Positions 1 through 5,018 of a stretch of 6,666 bases of DNA are shown here, piece after piece. The position numbers and the translations under genes were made by a program. Position 1 is the stretch's first letter; each line of letters starts with the position of its first letter. This DNA is from Bacillota bacterium (GTDB lineage: Bacteria > Bacillota > Bacilli > Alicyclobacillales > Alicyclobacillaceae): positions 1-6,666 of the forward strand of contig JAKADF010000193.1 in assembly GCA_021820805.1 (NCBI GenBank). Reading direction: 5' to 3'. The notes under the pieces were generated by a model. That model did no database searches. It had not been told where the DNA came from and saw only the letters and a list, made by a program, of their open reading frames with translations.

Positions 1-22
1 TATCGCGTGTGAGTGTTTTGGG

Positions 23-55
23 GAGCCGGATGCGTTAATTGCGCACGTCCGGTTC
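23..55 (+). ncRNA. Group II intron domain V-like catalytic hairpin
   Basis: The hairpin starts GAGC and ends GTTC, the classic domain V borders. The lower helix is eight pairs, GAGCCGGA (23-30) with TCCGGTTC (48-55), including the G-T pair at the AGC catalytic triad (24-26). A two-base bulge CG (46-47) sits where the catalytic bulge belongs. The upper helix TGCGT (31-35) pairs with GCGCA (41-45). The total is 33 bases against a usual 34. The departure from type is the five-base TAATT loop in place of a GNRA tetraloop. Confidence 0.7.
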
Positions 56-72
56 TGAAGGGGTTCGCGGCC

Positions 73-125
73 CAAGAGAAACTCGCTAAGAACAGCCAAG
101 CCTCGAGGCCGCGTTCTACCTACCC
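73..125 (+). repeat. Left copy of a 53-base inverted flanking repeat
   Basis: This stretch matches the reverse complement of 6350-6402 at 43 of 53 positions with no gaps. The 18 bases nearest the cluster (108-125, from GCCGCG to CTACCC) are identical. Similarity stops abruptly on both sides. An internal hairpin GCT (85-87) with AGC (94-96) is kept as GCC/GGC in the right copy, a compensatory change that points to selected structure. The repeat forms the 3' part of the intron-like element, so the two copies could be 3' ends of related introns, or ends of another element. Confidence 0.75.
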
Positions 126-281
126 AACTCTCCTATATATTCATAGATTTGGGCAAGGCCACTCTAGACCTATTACAGAACACTCCTGACCGCCTTTTTT
201 TGATAACCACGTTGTACACCGCTCCTTATGTTTTCCTCGGGATGATTACAGGGCATTAACGCTATTCGGTATCGCCCGCTC
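126..281. other. Intergenic stretch, no feature recognised
   Basis: This short stretch lies between the mobile-element end and the stop codon of the minus-strand regulator. I see no convincing gene, strong hairpin or terminator for the regulator. A run of seven T at about 195-202 is not preceded by a good stem on the plus strand. A GGGC/GCCC pairing near 252-277 has a long loop and no following U-tract on the minus strand. Confidence 0.5.
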
Positions 282-1340
282 TTATGAGTAAAGGTCTATA
301 AGCGTTTTAAGACGGGTCGGCAATTGCGCCACTGACTGCCATTTTCTTATTTGCGGGATCACCTCACGGATTTCTGATGTGCATCCGGTCTGATCCCAAA
401 TATACACTAAATCATCCGTTACGCTCACGATATTCTCCATATCTTGTTGTTCGGTCCAATACTCTTTGCAAGAATGGAATAGGTCTATTCCATGGCGCAG
501 ATCTTTTACAGCACATAAACTGATCGCCGCATTTTGTTGTGCAAGCCAAGCTGCTGACTCATTCCCACACTGACTATATAACTGACAAGCTCGTTGAGCT
601 GCGCGATATGCAGCGTGCCAATTTTCCCTTTGGATCTCACACGTCGATATCCCGTGAAAAGCTTTTGCACTCCATATCTCTGGCATTGTTCGATCCACTC
701 GTTCTAGAATTACTGAGTAGAAATCTAAAGCTTTTGCCCACTCGTGTAATTCTATCGAATTGAGTGCCAAACCCAAAAACATCTCAATCTGTCCCGATTT
801 CGGTAAGTTCAAGGAAAGAAAAGCCCTGGCTATGCTGATGGACAACACGTATTCCTGCGCTTCATAGAGCAATTGGCATAAAAAACTAACCATAGCAACC
901 GTTTTCTCATTTATTCCTTGTTGAATTCCATGAAACATTAATGACATCACAACGGAATACACGTCATCAGGTGATTTTACGTGATGCCTTACGCACGTCG
1001 CAATGGTGAAAACAGACTGTTGCAAAACCGTCGAGTGGCGATCCGAAGATTGCCACCACAGCATCTCTAATCCTTGCCACAGTTCATCATAGCGCTCGTC
1101 GCGAATCATCCGCCGAATTTCAATCGTATTTAGTACATGAAGTGAAGCCGATGACTCGCCTATAAGGTCTTGCAGAGATAATTGTAACCGCGCAGCGACT
1201 TTCTCCAGGAATTCCAGCGTGGGGCTAATCTTATTAGCTTCTACTTTACTCAAATAAGATCGATCACATAAGTCATTCGATAACATATCTTGGGTCATTC
1301 TTAACAATTTTCGCCTTTCCCGGATTCGTATCCCAATCAC
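282..1340 (-). CDS. XRE-family HTH/TPR regulator, RRNPP-like peptide receptor candidate
   Basis: Likely a cytoplasmic DNA-binding regulator whose C-terminal repeats bind a signalling peptide, as in Rgg, PlcR, NprR and other RRNPP proteins. An N-terminal helix-turn-helix spans about residues 2-60, with IRIRERRKLLRMTQ, the recognition segment RSYLSKVEANKISP and the closing helix LEKVAARLQLSLQDLI. The rest, to residue 352, is all-helical with TPR-like units, for example around WSAKAFHGIS and ENWHAAYRAAQRACQLY. Length fits the family (roughly 280-420 residues). I place the start at GTG 1340, because GGAGGT (1353-1348) lies seven bases upstream and the protein then begins as XRE proteins usually do. 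An ATG at 1355 is in frame but has no ribosome binding site. It is transcribed divergently from the small peptide gene and RiPP genes, so it probably controls them and itself. The HTH/TPR call is firm; peptide sensing is inferred from architecture and neighbour. Confidence 0.85.
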   Translation of the reverse strand: MIGIRIRERRKLLRMTQDMLSNDLCDRSYLSKVEANKISPTLEFLEKVAARLQLSLQDLIGESSASLHVLNTIEIRRMIRDERYDELWQGLEMLWWQSSDRHSTVLQQSVFTIATCVRHHVKSPDDVYSVVMSLMFHGIQQGINEKTVAMVSFLCQLLYEAQEYVLSISIARAFLSLNLPKSGQIEMFLGLALNSIELHEWAKALDFYSVILERVDRTMPEIWSAKAFHGISTCEIQRENWHAAYRAAQRACQLYSQCGNESAAWLAQQNAAISLCAVKDLRHGIDLFHSCKEYWTEQQDMENIVSVTDDLVYIWDQTGCTSEIREVIPQIRKWQSVAQLPTRLKTLIDLYS

Positions 1341-1357
1341 CCTGCCCACCTCCATAA

Positions 1358-1413
1358 TTTTGTCACATTGTGGTAATTCGGCACGCCGTGACCAAATTCC
1401 TGCTTGCTATAAT
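1358..1413 (+). promoter_or_regulatory. Divergent promoter region with extended -10 box and inverted repeat
   Basis: A consensus extended -10, TGC followed by TATAAT (1408-1413), lies just ahead of the ribosome binding site at 1422-1428. This gives a leader of only about 16 bases. There is no good -35 at normal spacing, as expected for an activator-dependent promoter. Upstream, TTTTGTCAC (1358-1366) and GTGACCAAA (1388-1396) form an inverted repeat with one mismatch in nine. Their centres are 30 bases apart, about three helical turns, so the pair could be the operator of the divergent regulator. On the minus strand a weak promoter (TTGGTC, 17 bases, CACAAT at 1372-1367) would start the regulator transcript near 1360, overlapping the left arm. 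Confidence 0.5.
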
Positions 1414-1436
1414 CAATACATAAGGAGGTCATGCAT

Positions 1437-1586
1437 ATGCCACCACAAAAGCACCATCGTTTTGCTAAGTTTATTCTAATATTATCTTTATTTTCCATCA
1501 TGTTTAGCTTGACTACATTAGTTACCACCAGCACAAATGCTATACCGAATACTATTCCCCAAGGTGTTACAAAGCCGTCATGGTAA
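1437..1586 (+). CDS. Small secreted peptide, candidate pheromone for the adjacent regulator
   Basis: A 49-residue peptide starting MPPQKHHRFAK, with a basic N-terminus, a hydrophobic core (FILILSLFSIMFSLTTL), and a polar stretch ending in STNA that resembles a signal-peptidase site. The remaining tail, IPNTIPQGVTKPSW, would be the released part. This is the layout of Phr, PapR and NprX-type pro-pheromones: a signal peptide plus a short C-terminal signal, with no other domain. The ribosome binding site AAGGAGG (1422-1428) is eight bases from ATG 1437. The in-frame ATG at 1431 is too close to it and is rejected. It sits directly opposite a TPR regulator and 46 bases before the radical SAM gene, so it is probably the first gene of the operon. 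It has no cysteine, so it is unlikely to be the thioether substrate. A signal role is inferred; an uncharacterised secreted peptide is the alternative. Confidence 0.7.
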   Translation: MPPQKHHRFAKFILILSLFSIMFSLTTLVTTSTNAIPNTIPQGVTKPSW

Positions 1587-1605
1587 TCGCAATAGAACAC
1601 TAAAA

Positions 1606-1619
1606 TTCAAAGATTTGAA
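1606..1619. promoter_or_regulatory. Short palindrome before the maturase ribosome binding site
   Basis: TTCAAA (1606-1611) and TTTGAA (1614-1619) form a six-base inverted repeat with a two-base spacer. It overlaps the start of the purine-rich GAAAGGGGG ribosome binding site (1617-1625) of the radical SAM gene. It could be a protein site or a weak translational hairpin. The pairing is AT-rich and short, so chance is quite possible. Confidence 0.25.
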
Positions 1620-1632
1620 AGGGGGATACTCC

Positions 1633-2961
1633 ATGAAGTTGTCACAATACAATCACATAATTCCCCATAATGACGAGATGTTAATATTCAATGCCTACCG
1701 CCGTGGTCTACATATTATTGACCAAGTAACTTTTAATTCTCTAACTTTGCTGGAACACAATAACCCCGCATGGAATAGTCAAATAGATGACAAAACGTAC
1801 CAAATATTGCTATCAAATGGCTATATTATATCTGACGAGGTTGACGAGCATCAACAAATACTAAACGGCCGACTTGCTATTCAGAACTCGCACAGGTCAA
1901 TAGATCTGACTATTGCTCCTACCATTGACTGTAACTTTGGATGTCCGTATTGTTTTGAAGGAGGAGACAAGCCTCAGGAAAGAATGAGTGCTGAAGTGAT
2001 GATCAGCGTTGTTCACTTTATTAAACATCTCCAAAACGAAGACACGCAGTATATCAATGTTACATGGTTTGGTGGTGAACCTTTATTAGCAATGACACAA
2101 ATTACCCAACTCACCAATCTCATTCAATCAAGCCTTGACGATTCTATCCAATTTAATGCATCGGTCATTACCAACGGTTATGGCCTCACCCGGAAAATTG
2201 CCCAAAAACTAGTTGATCTACACGTTCATAGTGCCCAAATAACTTTAGACGGAACAGAAGAATTTCATGATGCGAGACGGTTTAGATTAGGAGGCCATCC
2301 AACATTTAGTCAAATCGTAGATAACATTACTAATGTCTACGATTTAATACAGATATCGATTCGCGTCAATGTAGACAAGACAAACATGCATAGTTTTCCA
2401 GAATTAGTGAAAGACCTTAATAGCAGAGGCCTCAAAGACAAAGTCAGCATTTATCCAGCATTCACTCGAGAGGCTCAAACAGGGTGGAATGCTTCTTATA
2501 ATAATATGCGCGACTATACTCAAGAAAAGATCAATACACACCGCCAAGCCATGCAACACGGCGTTCATATGTTGTCATATCCCAGTGCAGTACGACTTTT
2601 TTGTGGATCTACTCGCCCAACCTCTTGGGTTATTCATCCAAATGGAGACCTACATAAGTGTTGGGATACTATCAATGAACAAACCGAGGCTGTTGGGAAC
2701 TTAATTACAGAAGAGATGAATGAAACGAAATTAGAGAAGTGGGTCAATTGGTCACCTTTTAATCATGAACAGTGTAAAAGATGCAACGTAATGCCCTTGT
2801 GTATGGGAGGATGCGCACATCTTGCTTTTCAAAATAACGGAGTACCCCAATGTGAAGAATGGAAATATGGTTTACACGATGCCATAAAAGTATGGATAGA
2901 AGACCGATCTCGCGCTAAGATAGTGTCAAAAAATCTAATCACAGGTGAAAACACTATATAA
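1633..2961 (+). CDS. Radical SAM/SPASM peptide maturase
   Basis: A 442-residue enzyme expected to cleave S-adenosylmethionine and crosslink a cysteine-bearing precursor peptide (sactipeptide or ranthipeptide type chemistry) in the cytoplasm. The first ~75 residues, with LIFNAYRRGLHIID, resemble the peptide-recognition front end of such maturases. The SAM cluster motif is C100-X3-C104-X2-C107 (CNFGCPYC), followed by FGGEP at 146-150. The C-terminal SPASM domain has all seven expected cysteines: C324-X13-G-X4-C343, then C381-X2-C384-X5-C390-X3-C394, then C407. It should therefore bind two auxiliary 4Fe-4S clusters. Start ATG 1633 is set by GAAAGGGGG seven bases upstream; the open frame reaches back to 1537 but overlaps the small peptide gene. 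The stop is 24 bases before the Cys-rich precursor gene, which points to that peptide as substrate. Family and intact metal sites are clear; the crosslink type cannot be read from the sequence. Confidence 0.92.
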   Translation: MKLSQYNHIIPHNDEMLIFNAYRRGLHIIDQVTFNSLTLLEHNNPAWNSQIDDKTYQILLSNGYIISDEVDEHQQILNGRLAIQNSHRSIDLTIAPTIDCNFGCPYCFEGGDKPQERMSAEVMISVVHFIKHLQNEDTQYINVTWFGGEPLLAMTQITQLTNLIQSSLDDSIQFNASVITNGYGLTRKIAQKLVDLHVHSAQITLDGTEEFHDARRFRLGGHPTFSQIVDNITNVYDLIQISIRVNVDKTNMHSFPELVKDLNSRGLKDKVSIYPAFTREAQTGWNASYNNMRDYTQEKINTHRQAMQHGVHMLSYPSAVRLFCGSTRPTSWVIHPNGDLHKCWDTINEQTEAVGNLITEEMNETKLEKWVNWSPFNHEQCKRCNVMPLCMGGCAHLAFQNNGVPQCEEWKYGLHDAIKVWIEDRSRAKIVSKNLITGENTI

Positions 2962-2967
2962 ATATTG

Positions 2968-2979
2968 AAAGGAGGTGAT
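2968..2979 (+). promoter_or_regulatory. Full-length Shine-Dalgarno of the precursor gene
   Basis: AAAGGAGGTGAT is complementary over 12 bases to the 3' tail of Bacillota 16S rRNA and lies six bases before ATG 2986. It fixes the start of a small gene that length alone would not support. It also predicts very strong translation, as expected for a precursor peptide needed in excess over its enzymes. Confidence 0.85.
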
Positions 2980-2985
2980 AAAAAC

Positions 2986-3129
2986 ATGGACGAACTTCAT
3001 GCAGCTGATAGCGATTATCCAGATGTAGTTCGAGTCTGTAGTAATTGTTCAACAAATACGACAGACTGCGTAGCTTATGAGAATTCTGGTTGTGGTATTG
3101 ATACAACCGTATGCAATATCAATTTTTAA
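2986..3129 (+). CDS. Five-cysteine RiPP precursor peptide candidate
   Basis: A 47-residue peptide that I match to no named family. Residues 1-17 (starting MDELHAADSDYPDVV) are acidic, free of cysteine and glycine, and would be a short leader. Residues 18-47 form a core with five cysteines, C18-X2-C21-X6-C28-X7-C36-X6-C43. The core is rich in Thr, Ser, Asn and Asp and ends CNINF. Many residues are possible thioether acceptors, such as the stretch between C21 and C28, E32 four after C28, and D39 three after C36. It has no signal peptide and no double-glycine site. It follows the radical SAM/SPASM gene after 24 bases and has an optimal ribosome binding site. Its cysteine density recalls SCIFF-like peptides (six Cys in about 45 residues), but the count and spacing differ. 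A small metal-binding protein is the alternative. A long stem-loop follows 10 bases after the stop. Confidence 0.82.
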   Translation: MDELHAADSDYPDVVRVCSNCSTNTTDCVAYENSGCGIDTTVCNINF

Positions 3130-3139
3130 TGTTATAAGT

Positions 3140-3200
3140 CAGAGTTTAGCAATCCAGAAAAAAGTTTACTCTGGACTTGTTTTTCTGGATTGCTTCTCTG
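3140..3200 (+). promoter_or_regulatory. Long stem-loop after the precursor gene
   Basis: AGCAATCCAGAAAAA (3148-3162) pairs perfectly over 15 bases with TTTTTCTGGATTGCT (3180-3194). The outer CAGAG (3140-3144) pairs with CTCTG (3196-3200) across a small internal loop. Part of the 17-base loop can also pair (AAGTTT with GGACTT). The 3' arm contains TTTTT but no T-run follows the stem, so it is not a standard terminator. It may be a leaky attenuator or an mRNA stabiliser that keeps precursor transcript above that of the exporter and protease. Confidence 0.75.
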
Positions 3201-3223
3201 GATTGCTTCTCTGGATTGCTTCT
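3185..3223 (+). repeat. Three perfect 13-base tandem repeats
   Basis: The unit CTGGATTGCTTCT occurs three times head to tail (3185-3197, 3198-3210, 3211-3223), and a degenerate copy precedes them at 3171-3184. Each copy can pair with the single left arm AGCAATCCAG (3148-3157), so the RNA can fold in three registers with loops of different size. The tract lies between precursor and exporter genes and is not in the chosen exporter reading frame. Copy number could change by slippage. Confidence 0.9.
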
Positions 3224-3272
3224 CACAACCAAGACAAGTATATCTCTACGAAAGAAGCCTAACAAAATAACG

Positions 3273-4883
3273 ATGGCTAAACAAAACACGTGGACATGGT
3301 ACTATTCCACCTATATTCGTCACAACAAATGGTTATTTGGGCTACTCTTTAGTATATATATTATTGTTTCTATCTTCCAAATCTTAACTTCCTTTATATT
3401 AGCACGTATTCTTGGCCAATCATCAATTTTCAAGATCAGAATAACTATACACTTGGTTGCATTTTTTGCTCTTGTATCATTTACATCCATTGTCTTACGG
3501 ATTATCGCCGGCATCATAACTACTTTTACTTCTAGTCGATGGATCGCAAAAATGCGCACCGATCTATTAACCCATTATACGCTACATTTAGAAATAAACC
3601 CTTCCGGAGAGCCAGGAGAAATCATTACCAGGCTTACTGATGATATACCCGTAGTTATTCACACAACTCTTTCCTCGGCTGCAAACTTCATCGCGTCGCT
3701 GTCAACAATAATAACATTGTTTATTTTAGGTGTGAATTTAAATTCTTCGTTGACCCTTATATTGCTTCTAAGTATGACAAGTTATATTACATTGCCTTTA
3801 ATACTGAAGAAGAAAATTATTAGCGCAAAATCTTTTAGCCGCAAACATCTCGCGTCTGCATTAGACTGGTCATTAATGGCCAACAGCGCTTTTTTAGTCG
3901 CTAAGTTTTTTAACAATACTGGCCAACAGTGGTTTGAAAACAAAACCAAAACATATTGGTTCTCATTCCGCTCACGAGTTGTTCGAGAGCAGCTCACAAA
4001 AAATGCCTTGACGTGGGGGCAAGATTTCCTTCGCTTACTCTTTACTATTGTTATCGTATTATACGGTTTAATAGAACTGTCACACGGTACAATATCACTT
4101 ACCATATTAATTGCCTTCATATTATTCAACGAAAAAATCTATGCACCTATTTCTTCCCTTTCCCAATTACCCATTTCAATAGCTAGCATTAAATTTTCTT
4201 TGAACCGACTATCCAGTTATCTGATCAACCCAACGTTTCGTCTTAATTTAGCTTCTTATACCTCAGATAACCCTATTGTGAAAGTTAAAAATGCTACAGT
4301 TGCTACAAACAATACGGTTATTTTAAGCAACATTAATCTTCAAATTTATCACAATACTACAACTCTGATTCAAGGTGCTAATGGTTTGGGCAAATCGTTA
4401 TTGTTTTCTACAATTCTCGGTCTTGCATCTTCTGATAGTATTAATTGGAACAACTATTTTATTTCTTCACCCCAAGAAATTGCCATTATTCCTCAAAATA
4501 TTCCCATATTTTATAGTACTTTATACGAAAATATTACTTTAGGTTTACCTATCAGCGAACATCAAGTAATAACCCAGTTAAAACGACTGAATTGGCAAGG
4601 TGGAATTAATTTAGATACCAAATATTCACCTAATCACATGCCCAGCGGAGGTGAACGCAAACGCATAGGCACTGCTAGGATACTACTACACAACCCCAAA
4701 ATGGTTTTTATCGATGAAATTGAAGCGGGACTCGATGACCCTATTCCTATTATTATGACGATACGCCAGAGTATTTCTACCATTGTCGTTATCTCTCATT
4801 ATCCACAGTATTGGCCAAATCCAGATCAATTAGTTACAATCACTAAAAACAAACTTGTCACCTCAAGTTGTCTATCATCCTGA
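3273..4883 (+). CDS. ABC exporter half-transporter (fused membrane and ATPase domains)
   Basis: A 536-residue membrane protein that probably dimerises and exports the modified peptide. Hydrophobic helices lie at about residues 20-48, 57-84, 134-155, 158-180, 250-272 and 274-300, matching a six-helix exporter domain. The ATPase domain follows: Walker A GANGLGKS (368-375), Q-loop Q408, signature PSGGE (457-461), Walker B MVFIDE (477-482), D-loop GLDD and switch histidine H509. All key residues are present; the signature departs from LSGGQ. There is no N-terminal C39 peptidase domain, so leader removal needs another protease, and an S41 protease gene follows. ATG 3273 is the first good start. 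The frame stays open back to a TTG at 3177, but that runs through the stem-loop and tandem repeats. The ribosome binding site is weak, which fits lower expression than the precursor. Exporter type is firm; the substrate is inferred from context. Confidence 0.9.
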   Translation: MAKQNTWTWYYSTYIRHNKWLFGLLFSIYIIVSIFQILTSFILARILGQSSIFKIRITIHLVAFFALVSFTSIVLRIIAGIITTFTSSRWIAKMRTDLLTHYTLHLEINPSGEPGEIITRLTDDIPVVIHTTLSSAANFIASLSTIITLFILGVNLNSSLTLILLLSMTSYITLPLILKKKIISAKSFSRKHLASALDWSLMANSAFLVAKFFNNTGQQWFENKTKTYWFSFRSRVVREQLTKNALTWGQDFLRLLFTIVIVLYGLIELSHGTISLTILIAFILFNEKIYAPISSLSQLPISIASIKFSLNRLSSYLINPTFRLNLASYTSDNPIVKVKNATVATNNTVILSNINLQIYHNTTTLIQGANGLGKSLLFSTILGLASSDSINWNNYFISSPQEIAIIPQNIPIFYSTLYENITLGLPISEHQVITQLKRLNWQGGINLDTKYSPNHMPSGGERKRIGTARILLHNPKMVFIDEIEAGLDDPIPIIMTIRQSISTIVVISHYPQYWPNPDQLVTITKNKLVTSSCLSS

Positions 4884-4915
4884 TAAAAATCAATTATTGC
4901 AGACGAACAAAATCA

Positions 4916-4979
4916 TTAAGGTATTAGCCAAGTGTGGATCAAGTGATTCAGATCACAAAATAACCACCTTGTTACCTAA
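4916..4979 (+). promoter_or_regulatory. Second long, interrupted stem-loop before the protease gene
   Basis: Four helices stack on one axis: TTAAGGTA (4916-4923, one bulged A) with TACCTAA (4973-4979); CAAG (4929-4932) with CTTG (4968-4971); GTGG (4934-4937) with CCAC (4964-4967); and GTGAT (4943-4947) with ATCAC (4952-4956), closed by a TCAG loop. No T-run follows, so it is not a plain intrinsic terminator. It lies in the 135-base gap between exporter and protease and could act in mRNA processing, stability or attenuation. Confidence 0.55.
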
Positions 4980-5018
4980 CCTCTTCATAAGACTAAATTA
5001 ATGAAAAGGACGGATATA

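Larger units (their letters stand above)
1..125 (+). mobile_element. 3' end of a group II intron-like element (partial)
   Basis: The segment ends in two structures expected at the 3' end of a bacterial group II intron. A domain V-like hairpin lies at 23-55. It is followed by a domain VI-like stem in which CGCGGCC (66-72) pairs with GGCCGCG (107-113). Outer G60-G63 pair with the C116-C120 side and leave A118 unpaired, as a branch-point adenosine would be. The 3' boundary would then fall at about 123-125. Positions 1-22 would be the tail of domain IV. Any reverse transcriptase/maturase gene must lie upstream of the window. The segment is GC-rich compared with the cluster that follows. Domain VI is unusually long here (about 60 bases), so the boundary is uncertain, and an IS end with a chance domain V-like hairpin remains possible. 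Confidence 0.6.

Noticed and set aside
539..763. Plus-strand frame inside the regulator gene
   Set aside because: It is antisense to the TPR region of a well-supported gene and has no ribosome binding site or recognisable domain.
1337..1600. Minus-strand open frame of 87 codons opposite the small peptide gene
   Set aside because: It overlaps the regulator start and lies antisense to a gene with a strong ribosome binding site and promoter. Its composition is what the complement of a signal-peptide gene would give, and it has no ribosome binding site of its own.
1537..1632. Upstream extension of the radical SAM reading frame
   Set aside because: It overlaps the 3' end of the small peptide gene in another frame. 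A good ribosome binding site (1617-1625) supports ATG 1633, where the usual N-terminal region starts.
3180..3184. Intrinsic terminator U-tract after the precursor gene
   Set aside because: The five T residues lie within the right arm of the main stem, not after it. A small alternative stem (TCCAG with CTGGA) could precede them, so attenuation remains possible but a plain terminator call is not supported.
3185..3223. CRISPR array
   Set aside because: The repeats are 13 bases and directly adjacent, with no spacers between them.
3177..3272. N-terminal extension of the ABC exporter from a TTG start
   Set aside because: The extension is made of translated tandem repeat and stem-loop sequence, giving repetitive residues unlike an exporter. 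ATG 3273 begins a typical N-terminus.
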